Assembly: GCF_000767835.1 (NCBI RefSeq) | Contig: NZ_JPEN01000068.1 | Span: forward strand, 86,089 to 125,948 | Source: Streptococcus sinensis | GTDB taxonomy: Bacteria; Bacillota; Bacilli; Lactobacillales; Streptococcaceae | Length of the DNA stretch: 39,860 nt | Reading direction: 5' to 3' | In this document: piece by piece, positions 1-9,501 of the stretch | How the letters are laid out: the number at the start of each line of letters is the position of its first letter | Position numbering within the stretch: the stretch's first letter is position 1 | Translations under genes and position numbers: made by a program | The notes under the pieces: model-generated | The model's database searches: none | Seen by the model: only the letters and a program-made list of their open reading frames with translations | What the model was told of the DNA's origin: nothing

Positions 1-156
1 AAGGCCAGACTCTCTAATCTGGTCCAAGTGGACATGATTGAAACCAGAAAGCTCAACAAACCAACCGGTGGAAAGCCAGGATTTGTAACCTATACAGGCC
101 AGAAAACCCTGCGCGTCACACCAGATGAAGAGAAGATTAGGAGTATGAAAATGTAA
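1..156 (+). CDS. pavA: NFACT/Rqc2-family fibronectin-binding protein, 3' end only
   Basis: The frame is open from base 1 to a TAA at 154-156, giving the last 51 residues of a protein whose start lies outside the window. The tail carries KPTGGKPGFVTYTGQKTL followed by RVTPDEEK, which I recognise as the C-terminal NFACT-R end of streptococcal PavA/Fbp54 (RqcH/Rqc2 homologue). These proteins act in ribosome quality control and were also described as fibronectin-binding adhesins. A weak inverted repeat follows (GAGTTGAAA at 162-170 with TTTCAACTC at 197-205), too far apart to be a convincing terminator. The identification rests on remembered family sequence, and only the C-terminus is visible. 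Confidence 0.8.
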   Translation, partial: KARLSNLVQVDMIETRKLNKPTGGKPGFVTYTGQKTLRVTPDEEKIRSMKM

Positions 157-475
157 GAGATGAGTTGAAAGGCAACAAACCCCAAAAATTAAAAAATTTC
201 AACTCCCCTATTTCAATATTTATCAGTTTAAGCAGAAAAATTCTAACAAATCCAACGACGGTGTTATCATCATTGAAACAAGTCAGGTGACTCGCGTCTT
301 ACAGGGCTCAACTATGAAACTGCTGAAGCTGAAATTCTTCCTAACCTCTCAAACTATCTTTTCTTTAGGATAGAATATTTATACATTTGTCGTGATTTTC
401 TCCTACTTTTTTCAGAAAATACTCTATTTTATGGTATAATAGCCTAATGAAAAAGTAAAAAAGGGAGAGTTTCAC
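157..475. other. Intergenic region, possible decayed coding sequence
   Basis: This is a 319-base gap between the PavA end and the DUF368 gene. A frame without a start codon is open from 277 to 447 on the plus strand, and its first third reads like protein (GLNYETAEAEILPNL), then becomes a hydrophobic jumble. I do not recognise it. The last 65 bases hold the promoter of the next gene. Apart from the weak inverted repeat at 162-205 I see nothing else. Confidence 0.4.
411..469 (+). promoter_or_regulatory. Promoter and ribosome binding site of the DUF368 gene
   Basis: An extended -10 box, TGGTATAAT at 432-440, has a weak -35 candidate TTCAGA at 411-416 with an 18-bp spacer. AAGGGAGAG at 461-469 lies 6 nt before the ATG at 476. 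The strong extended -10 probably compensates for the poor -35. Confidence 0.7.
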
Positions 476-1318
476 ATGGTTTCTTGGATTACAAGAATAT
501 TAAAAGGAATGATTATTGCACTTGGCTTTATCTTACCTGGTGTTTCAGGTGGTGTTTTAGCTGCTATTTTAGGGATTTATGAGCGGATGATTCGCTTTTT
601 AGCCCACATCAAAGAAAATTTTGTTGAGAATGTTCTCTACTTCACTCCTGTAGCTATTGGGATGGTTTTAGGGATTGCAGCTTTCTCCTATCCAGTCAAT
701 CTCTTACTGGATAATTACAAGGTTATCGTTCTCTGGGGCTTTGCTGGAGCTATTATCGGAACAATTCCTAGTCTGATAAAAGAGTCCGTCAAAGAATCCG
801 AGCGCGATCGGGCTGATATTATCACTTTCTGGCTCAGTTTTATTCTCTCAGGTATCTTCCTATATTCTCTGAATGGAATGGTGGGGACACTTCCAGCTAA
901 TTTCCTGTCTTTCGTTTTGGCTGGCGCTCTAATCGCCTTAGGAGTTCTGGTTCCCGGTCTCAGCCCATCAAATCTTCTGCTAATTTTAGGGCTCTACTCA
1001 CCCATGTTAACAGGCTTTAAGCATTTGGATATATTTGGTACCTTCCTGCCAATCGGCATCGGTGGTGCTCTAGCTCTGATTCTCTTTTCAAAAGCTATGG
1101 ACTATATCTTGAAAAATTATCATTCTCGAGTCTACCACTTTATCATCGGAATCGTTTTGTCCAGCACCCTACTAATTGTCATTCCACAAGCAGGAAATAG
1201 CGAGAGCATTAGCTATGCTGGCGTATCTGTTTTCACTTTGGTTCTCGCTGCCTTTTTCTTTGGATTAGGAATTTGGCTGGGAATCTGGATGTCCCAGTTA
1301 GAAGAGAAATATAAATAA
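476..1318 (+). CDS. popT: DUF368 membrane protein, undecaprenyl-phosphate translocase (PopT family)
   Basis: This 280-residue polytopic membrane protein matches DUF368. The family hallmark appears twice as an internal duplication: LPGVSGG with LGIYERM near residues 19-38, and VPGLSPS with LGLYSPM near 160-178. DUF368 members (PopT) have been shown in other bacteria to translocate undecaprenyl phosphate back across the cytoplasmic membrane, recycling the carrier lipid used for peptidoglycan and teichoic acid. The start is set by AAGGGAGAG 6 nt upstream and a TGGTATAAT promoter. Its stop overlaps the next start (TAATG), so it is translationally coupled to the EbsC-like gene. Function is by family; I see nothing aberrant in it. 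Confidence 0.85.
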   Translation: MVSWITRILKGMIIALGFILPGVSGGVLAAILGIYERMIRFLAHIKENFVENVLYFTPVAIGMVLGIAAFSYPVNLLLDNYKVIVLWGFAGAIIGTIPSLIKESVKESERDRADIITFWLSFILSGIFLYSLNGMVGTLPANFLSFVLAGALIALGVLVPGLSPSNLLLILGLYSPMLTGFKHLDIFGTFLPIGIGGALALILFSKAMDYILKNYHSRVYHFIIGIVLSSTLLIVIPQAGNSESISYAGVSVFTLVLAAFFFGLGIWLGIWMSQLEEKYK

Positions 1319-1794
1319 TGGCTAAAAAAACGAAACTAAAAAAAACATTGGTTGAGCAAATCTTAAATAAAGCAAAAATCAATCACCTAGGCTTGCAAAT
1401 TAATGCTTTAGATGATATCCTGACAGAGGAATTTGACCGCTCGCAAATTTATAAAACACTGGCTTTAAACGGAGATAAAACAGGAACAGTCATCGGCATC
1501 CTACCCATCACCGAACATCTTTCGGAAAAGAAATTAGCAAAAATTTCAGGAAATAAAAAAGTCAGTATGATTCCGCAGAAAGATTTAGAAAAAACGACTG
1601 GTTACATTCACGGTGCCAATAATCCTGTCGGAATTCGCCAAAAACATCCCTTCCCAATTTTCATTGACCAAACAGCTCTGAGTCGCGAAAGTATTATTGT
1701 TTCTGCTGGTGAGGTCGGACGCAGCATCCAGATCAAGGCCCAAGATTTAGCAGATTTTGTTCAAGCAACTTTTGCAGATTTAAAAGAAGATTAA
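1318..1794 (+). CDS. ebsC: YbaK/EbsC-family aminoacyl-tRNA deacylase
   Basis: A 158-residue protein of the normal length for the YbaK/EbsC/ProX superfamily. The central SGNKKVSMIPQKDLEKTTG and the HGANNPVGIR and FIDQTALSRE segments match the fold that holds the tRNA 3' end. Members of the YbaK branch hydrolyse mischarged Cys-tRNA(Pro); EbsC was named in enterococci for an effect on aggregation substance that is probably indirect. The ATG overlaps the stop of the DUF368 gene by one base (TAATG), so it is expressed as the second gene of that operon. No terminator is visible in the 87 bases that follow. Confidence 0.85.
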   Translation: MAKKTKLKKTLVEQILNKAKINHLGLQINALDDILTEEFDRSQIYKTLALNGDKTGTVIGILPITEHLSEKKLAKISGNKKVSMIPQKDLEKTTGYIHGANNPVGIRQKHPFPIFIDQTALSRESIIVSAGEVGRSIQIKAQDLADFVQATFADLKED

Positions 1795-1881
1795 TCCCAT
1801 ACTTTTTAATTTGCTGAATTGGACATTTCAGTTTATTATAGATTTATATGTATATGAAATAGAGCGAGGCATTGATCTTAT

Positions 1882-2523
1882 ATGAAACTATATTTTATCA
1901 GACATGGAAGAACTGAATGGAATTTAGAAATGCGTTTCCAAGGCGCAAACGGAGACTCCCCTTTGCTGCAAACAGCTATTGACGAATTGCACACACTGGG
2001 AAAGCATTTATCCGATACTCATTTTAATAAGATTTACAGCAGTGACCTGCCTAGAGCCCTTCATTCCGCTAAAATCATTCAGCAGGAAAACCATTTTGCG
2101 CCGGACCTTATTCCCATTTCAGAGCTAAGAGAATGGGGGCTTGGCAAACTGGAAGGCGCGAAAATTGCTGCTACTGAAGCCGCTTATCCTCAGCAGATGT
2201 GGGCATTCCGCCACAATTTAGCCCAGTTCGACCACAATCTATTTGGTGCTGAGTCCGTTTACCAGACCACTCACCGTACCACTTCTTTCATCAAAACACT
2301 GAAAGAAAAGAATTATCAGAAAGTTTTGATCGTCGGTCACGGAGCTAACTTAACTGCTAGCATTCGTACGCTGCTGGGTTATGAAGTCTCCCTTCTCCGT
2401 AAGGACGGCGGATTGGCCAATGCTAGCGTCACCATTCTAGAAACAGATGACTTTGACTCTTTTAAATTGATTACTTGGAATAACTTAGATTATTTAGTTG
2501 AAGATAAGACTGCGAACCTTTAA
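1882..2523 (+). CDS. Histidine phosphatase family protein (phosphoglycerate mutase-like)
   Basis: The 213-residue protein opens with LYFIRHGRTEWN, the RHG phospho-acceptor motif (His at residue 8) of the histidine phosphatase clan. The second catalytic histidine lies in VLIVGHGANL near residue 153. A fold of this size fits the cofactor-dependent PGM-like broad-specificity phosphatases rather than glycolytic GpmA, but the substrate cannot be read from sequence. The only ribosome site is GAGG at 1866-1869, 12 nt before the ATG, which is long; a later start would remove the RHG motif, so 1882 is retained. Its stop codon lies in the loop of the terminator that follows. Confidence 0.85.
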   Translation: MKLYFIRHGRTEWNLEMRFQGANGDSPLLQTAIDELHTLGKHLSDTHFNKIYSSDLPRALHSAKIIQQENHFAPDLIPISELREWGLGKLEGAKIAATEAAYPQQMWAFRHNLAQFDHNLFGAESVYQTTHRTTSFIKTLKEKNYQKVLIVGHGANLTASIRTLLGYEVSLLRKDGGLANASVTILETDDFDSFKLITWNNLDYLVEDKTANL

Positions 2524-2540
2524 AAATCGCAGTTTTTTCT
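2509..2540 (+). terminator. Intrinsic terminator after the histidine phosphatase gene
   Basis: ACTGCGA (2509-2515) pairs with TCGCAGT (2527-2533) around an 11-nt loop and is followed by TTTTTCTATTTTT. The stem starts inside the coding sequence and the stop TAA (2521-2523) is in the loop. Confidence 0.8.
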
Positions 2541-2554
2541 ATTTTTATAGGTAA

Positions 2555-4108
<1,554 letters not shown>

Positions 4109-4126
4109 TCTAAAATTTACATAGAT

Positions 4127-4176
4127 TGTAACAAAGTAAATCCTGCTGGAATTCCAGCAGGATTTACTTTGTTACA
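4127..4176. terminator. 50-bp perfect palindrome between convergent lysS and the efflux operon
   Basis: Two 25-base arms are exactly reverse complementary with no spacer; the centre is GGAATTCC at 4148-4155. The core (ATCCTGCTGG / CCAGCAGGAT) is flanked by A-rich sequence on the left and T-rich sequence on the right (TTTACTTTGTTACA). This is the layout of a bidirectional terminator, most likely serving lysS. The zero-base spacer and perfect 25-bp arms are unusual. Confidence 0.75.
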
Positions 4177-4182
4177 TCACAA

Positions 4183-4206
4183 AAAAGTCTGGGGAACCAG
4201 ACTTTT
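4183..4206 (-). terminator. Terminator of the efflux operon
   Basis: AAAAGTCTGG (4183-4192) pairs perfectly with CCAGACTTTT (4197-4206) around a 4-nt loop. Read on the minus strand it lies 8 bases after the permease stop and ends in TTTTTTG. It may also act on the plus strand as a second stop after lysS. Confidence 0.85.
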
Positions 4207-4213
4207 GATTACA

Positions 4214-5470
4214 TTATTCATATCTCAGCGCTTCAATCGGATCTAATTTAGATGCTTTATTGGCTGGCAGGATACCGAAGATGATCCCAACCATAGCTGA
4301 AAAAATCAAGCTTCCAACAGCGGCAGTAGCAGAGACAACTGGTGGCCCTCCGAATACATCTTCTGGGACGACTGCAGCCAGCAAGGCATTAATCCCATAG
4401 GCAAGGCCAAGGCCAAGTAGACCACCGATAAGGGTCAATACCATGGATTCAATCAAGAACTGTGTTAAGATATTTCCACGTGTTGCTCCAAGAGCCTTAC
4501 GTAGACCAATCTCACGAGTTCGCTCTGTGACCGATACCAGCATGATATTCATCACACCGATACCACCAACAAAGAGGGAAATCCCAGCGATGGCTCCGAT
4601 CACACCGGTCATCGTTCCAGTAATTTGCTTGTATTGTTCCAGCATACTGTCCATATTTAGGATTTGATATTCTCCTTGACGAGCTCCTGACAGATTAGTC
4701 AGCTCTTTTGCAGCTTCTACACCAACCTCATTGATACGGTTAACTTCTGGCACATAGACATAGACAGTTGAGATTTCATCTGTCTGAAACTCAGAAGCTA
4801 CCTGTGTATTGGCCATCAGAGCGCTCCCTGAGCTCATACTCATACTTTGACCAGCATTGGGATCTTTATAAACACCGACAACTCGGTAGTTGCTGTCACC
4901 AACTGAAACTACTTTATTCAGGGCTTCTGCACTACTTCCAAACAGGCTGTTCGCCACTGTTTCATCGATCATCATCACATTAGAAAAACTTTGATAGTCA
5001 CTAGGCAAGAGAGTCCGTCCAGCTAAAATCTCATATTTTCTAATTTTAAAGAAAGTCGCATTGACTCCTGTAATATTGACCTTATCAGACTTCTTGTTCT
5101 GATAAGAAAAGTCAGCTGTCGAACCATTGGTCACATAATACCCCTTGACTCCATCAATCTTTAGTAGTTCCTTGACCCAAGACTCTTGGACAACAGGGGG
5201 TTCTTCTAGTATCTCACTATCTGCATCTGGACCACCACCGGGATTCATAAAGTTGACTCCCATCGTATAATTACTTTTAGTAGGAGAATAAAGCAAGCTC
5301 ACATACTGTTGTTCTTTGGTGATACTTTTGGTAACTCCCTGTTGCATCCCATTTCCCAGTGCTAAGATAACGACAACAGACGCAACCCCGATGATAATCC
5401 CAATCATTGTCAGAAAAGCTCGCATTTTATGTCCAAGAATGGAGCTAATGGCAAATTTAAAATTTTGCAT
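4214..5470 (-). CDS. MacB-type ABC transporter permease (FtsX-like)
   Basis: A 418-residue membrane protein with the MacB/FtsX architecture. One N-terminal membrane helix (FLTMIGIIIGVASVVVILALG, near residues 19-39) is followed by a large extracytoplasmic MacB-PCD domain (about 45-280). Three C-terminal helices follow, with the FtsX signature VSVTERTREIGLRKALGATR and the ending KLDPIEALRYE. It couples ATP hydrolysis by the partner ATPase to export through the adaptor protein encoded upstream. The stop of the ATPase gene overlaps its ATG (TAATG), and AAGGAGGAA within the ATPase 3' end is its ribosome site. The set resembles pneumococcal MacAB-like efflux systems implicated in peptide and antibiotic resistance; the substrate here is not known. 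Confidence 0.9.
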   Translation of the reverse strand: MQNFKFAISSILGHKMRAFLTMIGIIIGVASVVVILALGNGMQQGVTKSITKEQQYVSLLYSPTKSNYTMGVNFMNPGGGPDADSEILEEPPVVQESWVKELLKIDGVKGYYVTNGSTADFSYQNKKSDKVNITGVNATFFKIRKYEILAGRTLLPSDYQSFSNVMMIDETVANSLFGSSAEALNKVVSVGDSNYRVVGVYKDPNAGQSMSMSSGSALMANTQVASEFQTDEISTVYVYVPEVNRINEVGVEAAKELTNLSGARQGEYQILNMDSMLEQYKQITGTMTGVIGAIAGISLFVGGIGVMNIMLVSVTERTREIGLRKALGATRGNILTQFLIESMVLTLIGGLLGLGLAYGINALLAAVVPEDVFGGPPVVSATAAVGSLIFSAMVGIIFGILPANKASKLDPIEALRYE

Positions 5471-6168
5471 TAATCCAATTCCTCCTTCTTAGCACTATCT
5501 GAAGAAATCACCCCATCCCGAATGACAATCTGCCGCTTGGCATAGGCTGCAATTTCAGGCTCATGGGTAACCATGATGATGGTCTTGCCTTCCTCGTTTA
5601 ACTCTGTCAAAAATTCCATAATCTGCTCACCAGTCTTGGTATCCAAAGCCCCTGTCGGTTCATCTGCAAGAATAATGGAGGGATTGTTGACCAGAGCACG
5701 CGCAATAGCCACCCGCTGCTTTTGTCCTCCGGAAAGTTCTGAGGGAAGATGGAGCATCCGCGACTCCAACTCAACCTTTTTGAGAAATTGTTCTGCCAAG
5801 GCCTTCCGCTTAGACTGAGAAACACCCGCATAGATCAGCGGCAGCTCAACATTCTGCAGAGCATTCAGTTTAGATAAGAGAAAGAACTGCTGGAAAACAA
5901 AACCGATTTTATTATTGCGGACCTTGGCTAGCTTTTTATCTCCAAGTTTCGCTACTTCTTTGTTTCCCAAATAATATTCACCACTTGTCGGACGATCCAG
6001 CATACCAATGATATTCATCAGAGTCGATTTCCCAGAGCCAGAAGGTCCCATGATGGCAACGAATTCTCCTTCTTCCACTTCCAAATTGATGTCTTTCAAA
6101 ACCCGAAGTTCTTGATCACCATTTCGATAGCTCTTATTTATATTCTTTAAATCAATTAGCTTCTTCAT
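5470..6168 (-). CDS. MacB/LolD-type ABC transporter ATP-binding protein
   Basis: A 232-residue ATPase. Walker A is GPSGSGKST (residues 41-49), Q-loop VFQQF (91-95), signature LSGGQKQRVAIARAL (145-159), Walker B IILADEPTGALD (165-176) and the H-loop VTHEPE near 201. The LSGGQ-QR signature and the GALD segment are typical of the MacB/LolD/FtsE exporters that act with FtsX-like permeases. It starts within the 3' end of the adaptor gene (17-base overlap) with AGAGGTGAAG just upstream. It ends in a TAATG overlap with the permease gene, so the three proteins are translationally coupled. Confidence 0.93.
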   Translation of the reverse strand: MKKLIDLKNINKSYRNGDQELRVLKDINLEVEEGEFVAIMGPSGSGKSTLMNIIGMLDRPTSGEYYLGNKEVAKLGDKKLAKVRNNKIGFVFQQFFLLSKLNALQNVELPLIYAGVSQSKRKALAEQFLKKVELESRMLHLPSELSGGQKQRVAIARALVNNPSIILADEPTGALDTKTGEQIMEFLTELNEEGKTIIMVTHEPEIAAYAKRQIVIRDGVISSDSAKKEELD

Positions 6169-7306
6169 AAGACTTCACCTCTTGACCATCTTTTAAGCTA
6201 TCTGTTGGATTGGTGATAACTTTACTGTCTTTTGTCAAACCAGATGAGATTTCTTGATTTTCAGCATCAGCATTTCCAAGAGTTACTTCTGTCTTCTTGG
6301 CAACTCCTTTTTCCAGCGTCCAAACATAGTTTTTGTCTCCGTCTGGTACCACACTGCTGACTGGCACAAGAATGCCTCGAGTATTGTTTTTAACTTCAAT
6401 ATTGACAGAGAAACCTTGTTTGAGCTCTCCGATTTCACTAGTAATATCTATCGTAAATGGGTATTTTGCACCAGATGCCGGTGCTGCTCCACCTGCTCCA
6501 GACGCTGCTTGTTGACCATCTTTTGGATAATTGGAGATAAAGCTGATTTTACCTGTCCATTTTTTGTCAGGGTAAACTTTTGATGTAATGGTTACTTCCT
6601 GACCAACAGACAAATTAGCAAGATTGTATTCAGAAAGTTCTCCTTTAATTTGCAGATTTTCATTGCTGACAATATGAACAAGTGTTTGATTGCTGCCCGT
6701 TGTAGATTTGGAAACATCTCTATTTACTTCAACAACGGTACCTTCTGCTGTACTTGTTACGGTAGTTGCTTCAAGTAGGGCATAAGCTTTATTCATACTG
6801 TCAACCGCATCAGCCCGCGCATCGCGCAGGTCAGCAAGCTGTGAGTCGACTGAGCGTTGAGCAGAAGCTGCTGATTTATCATCAGCTTCTTCGTCTCCCG
6901 TTGATGATACCGAGACTCCATTTGTCTGTAGGTCATAAATCTGACGATCAACTTTATTGACAGCACGAACTGCTGTATCATAGGCAACCTGAGCTTCTGT
7001 ACTCTTGTACTGAACCAAAGCCTGACCAACTGACACTTGATCACCCACATTTACTAAGACACTCTCTAAATCTCCCTTGGTTCCATCATAGTAAACATAC
7101 TGTTCTCCATTGGCAGTCACATTTCCTGTCAATAAAACAGATGAAGCAACGGAACCTTCTTTGACTTTTTGGACGATTGGAGTTGCTTCTACTTCTGGTG
7201 TCGAAGCATTGTTTCCACTAAACCACATAAAGAAAATGGCCACTAAAACAATTGTAACGGCAGTTCCAATAATGCTAAATATCTGCCATTTTTTTAACTT
7301 TTTCAT
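6152..7306 (-). CDS. HlyD/MacA-family efflux adaptor (membrane fusion protein)
   Basis: A 384-residue protein with one N-terminal membrane anchor (FSIIGTAVTIVLVAIFFMWF, residues 10-29) and an otherwise extracytoplasmic chain. The order is lipoyl-like segment (GDLESVLVNVGDQVSVGQAL), an alpha-helical hairpin near 105-180 with an acidic, Ser/Ala-rich turn, the second lipoyl half (TSTAEGTVVEVNRDV) and a beta-barrel/membrane-proximal part. In Gram-positives such adaptors sit over the MacB permease to form a tripartite-like exporter without an outer-membrane channel. It is the first gene of the operon. Its ATG is preceded by AGGAGGAAG and a TGATATAAT extended -10 on the minus strand. A Gly/Ala-rich insert (ASGAGGAAPASGA) near 270 is lineage-variable low-complexity sequence. 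Confidence 0.88.
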   Translation of the reverse strand: MKKLKKWQIFSIIGTAVTIVLVAIFFMWFSGNNASTPEVEATPIVQKVKEGSVASSVLLTGNVTANGEQYVYYDGTKGDLESVLVNVGDQVSVGQALVQYKSTEAQVAYDTAVRAVNKVDRQIYDLQTNGVSVSSTGDEEADDKSAASAQRSVDSQLADLRDARADAVDSMNKAYALLEATTVTSTAEGTVVEVNRDVSKSTTGSNQTLVHIVSNENLQIKGELSEYNLANLSVGQEVTITSKVYPDKKWTGKISFISNYPKDGQQAASGAGGAAPASGAKYPFTIDITSEIGELKQGFSVNIEVKNNTRGILVPVSSVVPDGDKNYVWTLEKGVAKKTEVTLGNADAENQEISSGLTKDSKVITNPTDSLKDGQEVKSYEEAN

Positions 7307-7348
7307 CTTTTTTCTTCCTCCTGATGAAAACGAATTTTTCTTTTTTAT

Positions 7349-7357
7349 ATTATATCA
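7349..7357 (-). promoter_or_regulatory. Extended -10 box of the efflux operon
   Basis: On the minus strand TGATATAAT is followed about 40 nt downstream by the adaptor ATG with AGGAGGAAG between. No good -35 at 17 bp is visible; upstream sequence is A/T-rich. The facing gor promoter is separate (7453-7481). Confidence 0.65.
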
Positions 7358-7452
7358 TAACTATATTTTATTTTTTTCACAAAAAACTTTGAAAATCTTA
7401 AAGGTATTTTAATTCCTGTTCTGTAATGCTCTTCACCTCTCGTAGCAGATTT

Positions 7453-7481
7453 TTGCATTCACTTTCTAAAAAAGGTACAAT
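7453..7481 (+). promoter_or_regulatory. Promoter of gor
   Basis: TTGCAT (7453-7458) and TACAAT (7476-7481) are separated by exactly 17 bp. Transcription would start near 7488 and leave a short leader carrying AAAGGAG at 7497-7503, 13 nt before the ATG, a longer spacing than usual. Confidence 0.75.
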
Positions 7482-7516
7482 TACCTCATATTGATTAAAG
7501 GAGCTTATATCTAACT

Positions 7517-8866
7517 ATGAAAGAATTCGATATTATTGCTATTGGCGGTGGCAGCGGCGGAATTGCTACCATGAATCGTGCTGGCGAGCATGGCGCCAAA
7601 GCTGCTGTCATTGAAGAAAAGAAATTAGGGGGAACCTGTGTCAATCTTGGCTGCGTTCCTAAAAAAATCATGTGGTACGGTGCCCAGATTGCTGAGGCCA
7701 TCCAACACTATGGACCAGACTATGGCTTTACTTCAGAAAATCAGCACTTTGACTTTGCTACCTTACGAAAAAACCGTGAAGCCTACATTGATCGCGCTCG
7801 TTCATCCTACGATGGAAGCTTCAAACGCAACGGCGTTGAACTGATTGAAGGTCGTGCTCATTTCGTTGACAAGCACACAGTCGAAGTCAATGGAGAGCTA
7901 ATTCGCGCCAAACATATCGTTATCGCAACAGGCGCTCATGCAGCCATTCCTCAGATTCCTGGTGCAGAATACGGCGAGACTTCCGATGATGTTTTTGCTT
8001 GGGAAGAGCTTCCCAAGTCTGTTGCCGTTGTCGGAGCAGGCTATATCGCAGTGGAACTAGCCGGCGTCCTCCATACTCTAGGTGTTAAGACGGATCTCTT
8101 TGTCCGTCGCGACCGTCCCCTCCGTAATTTCGATAGCTATCTGATTGACGGATTGGTGGCAGAGATGGAAAAATCTGGTCCAAGTCTTCATGCTCACAGG
8201 ATACCCGAACGAGTGGAAAAACTGGCTAATGGCCAGCTGAAAATCCACTTCCAAGATGGGAGCAACCACACAGCAGAGCATATCATCTGGGCTATTGGGC
8301 GTAAGCCAAATGTCCAAGGCCTCAATCTTGATGTTGCAGGGGTTACCCTAAATGACCGAGGCTTCATCGCTGTGGATGAATACCAAAATACTATCGTACC
8401 TGGCATCTATGCCTTGGGCGATGTGACTGGCGAAAAAGAGCTGACACCGGTAGCAATCAAGGCTGGCCGCACCCTATCTGAGCGCCTCTTTAACGGCAAG
8501 ACAGATGCTAAGATGGATTACTCAACTATTCCAACTGTCGTCTTCTCCCATCCCGCTATTGGAACAGTAGGTCTGACGGAGGAAGAAGCTATTCGAGATT
8601 ATGGTGTTGAGCAAACTCATGTCTACACCTCTAGCTTTACCTCCATGTACTCAGCTGTTACTCGCCACCGCCAACAGGCTCGCTTTAAGCTCATCACCGC
8701 TGGTGACAATGAGAAAGTCATTGGCCTACACGGTATCGGATATGGCGTAGATGAAATGATTCAGGGCTTCGCCGTAGCTATCAAGATGGGAGCCACCAAG
8801 GCTGACTTTGACGCCACCGTTGCCATCCATCCGACCGGATCCGAAGAATTTGTCACCATGCGCTAA
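7517..8866 (+). CDS. gor: Glutathione-disulfide reductase
   Basis: A 449-residue flavoprotein of the pyridine nucleotide-disulfide oxidoreductase family, the usual length for streptococcal Gor. The FAD-binding motif is IGGGSGG (residues 9-15) and the redox disulfide is in [13 protein letters not shown] (Cys41, Cys46). The NAD(P)-binding motif is [15 protein letters not shown] near 175 and the catalytic His/Glu region is IHPTGSEEF near the C-terminus. It reduces glutathione disulfide with NADPH in the cytoplasm and supports oxidative stress defence in catalase-negative streptococci. It is monocistronic as far as can be seen, with its own TTGCAT/TACAAT promoter. No terminator follows directly; the first candidate is at 9095. 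Confidence 0.93.
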   Translation: MKEFDIIAIGGGSGGIATMNRAGEHGAKAAVIEEKKLGGTCVNLGCVPKKIMWYGAQIAEAIQHYGPDYGFTSENQHFDFATLRKNREAYIDRARSSYDGSFKRNGVELIEGRAHFVDKHTVEVNGELIRAKHIVIATGAHAAIPQIPGAEYGETSDDVFAWEELPKSVAVVGAGYIAVELAGVLHTLGVKTDLFVRRDRPLRNFDSYLIDGLVAEMEKSGPSLHAHRIPERVEKLANGQLKIHFQDGSNHTAEHIIWAIGRKPNVQGLNLDVAGVTLNDRGFIAVDEYQNTIVPGIYALGDVTGEKELTPVAIKAGRTLSERLFNGKTDAKMDYSTIPTVVFSHPAIGTVGLTEEEAIRDYGVEQTHVYTSSFTSMYSAVTRHRQQARFKLITAGDNEKVIGLHGIGYGVDEMIQGFAVAIKMGATKADFDATVAIHPTGSEEFVTMR

Positions 8867-9094
8867 CACTAGAAACTTAACGAAAGCTCATTATTATCAT
8901 AAAATAAAGAAAAGAAGGCAACCATAACTTATCCTTTCATTTTTGATTTTTATCTTACATTTTTGTAAGAAAGAAGTCTTATGCCATTTGGATAGAGTAG
9001 TCACACTATCTGGCTTTGTTCTTTGGCTTCTTACTTTATTTTAAAGCATAAGATTCAATTATCATTCAAGAAATTCTAAATTATTTCTAAAATT

Positions 9095-9130
9095 AGGGGA
9101 GATTTATTTAAAGGATCTTCCTCTTTTTTT
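9095..9130 (+). terminator. Candidate intrinsic terminator in the gor-bioY gap
   Basis: AGGGGAGAT (9095-9103) pairs with ATCTTCCTCT (9115-9124), allowing one bulged T and one G-U pair, and is followed by seven Ts. It could end gor readthrough or a small RNA starting near 8912. Confidence 0.55.
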
Positions 9131-9256
9131 ATTCAGCATGCTTACTTGTTCTAAACAAGCTTATAAGTTGTAATTTTTCAAGACAGTCTTATTTTCTTGT
9201 TGTATTTACTTGCCAGCCATCTTTTACCCTTTCTGCTATTCAAGAAGAGGAATTTT

Positions 9257-9290
9257 TGATATGATAAGAAGAAATACTAAGAGAAAGGGG
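9257..9290 (+). promoter_or_regulatory. Promoter and ribosome site of the small membrane peptide gene
   Basis: An extended -10 TGATATGAT lies at 9257-9265. AAAGGGG at 9284-9290 sits 7 nt before the ATG at 9298. No good -35 is seen. Confidence 0.55.
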
Positions 9291-9297
9291 ATTGGAA

Positions 9298-9408
9298 ATG
9301 AGCAAAACGAAAAAATTATTAGCAGCTCTGGGAATTATTTTCTTTAATATTTTTGGCTTAATCGCCTTTATCTTCCTCCTCATTCGGAGTCGCAAAAAGC
9401 GGAAATAA
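9298..9408 (+). CDS. Small single-span membrane protein, 36 residues, unknown function
   Basis: The reading frame ATG (9298) to TAA (9406-9408) encodes 36 residues: a basic start (MSKTKK), one hydrophobic helix (LAALGIIFFNIFGLIAFIFL) and a strongly basic end (RSRKKRK). Charges on both flanks with a single about 21-residue span make it a plausible small inner-membrane protein. AAAGGGG lies 7 nt upstream and there is an extended -10 before that, which supports translation despite the length. A weak 5-bp hairpin (AGTCT 9423 / AGACT 9437) plus a T run follows. I do not recognise a family, and the length is too short for domain inference. Confidence 0.6.
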   Translation: MSKTKKLLAALGIIFFNIFGLIAFIFLLIRSRKKRK

Positions 9409-9440
9409 GCAAACAACTGTCTAGTCTGATATAAAAAGAC

Positions 9441-9468
9441 TTGACTTTTTTTTATTTTGATTTAGAAT
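9441..9468 (+). promoter_or_regulatory. Probable promoter of bioY
   Basis: TTGACT (9441-9446) and TAGAAT (9463-9468) are separated by 16 bp. AGAGG at 9487-9491 precedes the bioY ATG by 10 nt. No clear BirA operator was identified. Confidence 0.6.
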
Positions 9469-9501
9469 AGTTACCATAATTTTAAAAAGAGGTTTACTAT
9501 T

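Larger units (their letters stand above)
8867..9297. other. Structured intergenic region, possible small RNA
   Basis: 431 bases without a gene. A promoter-like pair TTAACG (8877-8882) / TAAAAT (8900-8905) has a 17-bp spacer and a terminator-like hairpin with T7 ends at 9130, so a transcript of about 220 nt is possible. Inside, TCTTACA/TGTAAGA form a small hairpin (8953-8970). The same GTAAGAA can instead pair with TTCTTAC at 9028-9034. TCTTATGC (8977-8984) pairs with GCATAAGA (9046-9053). A second part (9131-9297) holds CTTGTT/AACAAG and the promoter of the small ORF. No known RNA family was recognised. Confidence 0.4.
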
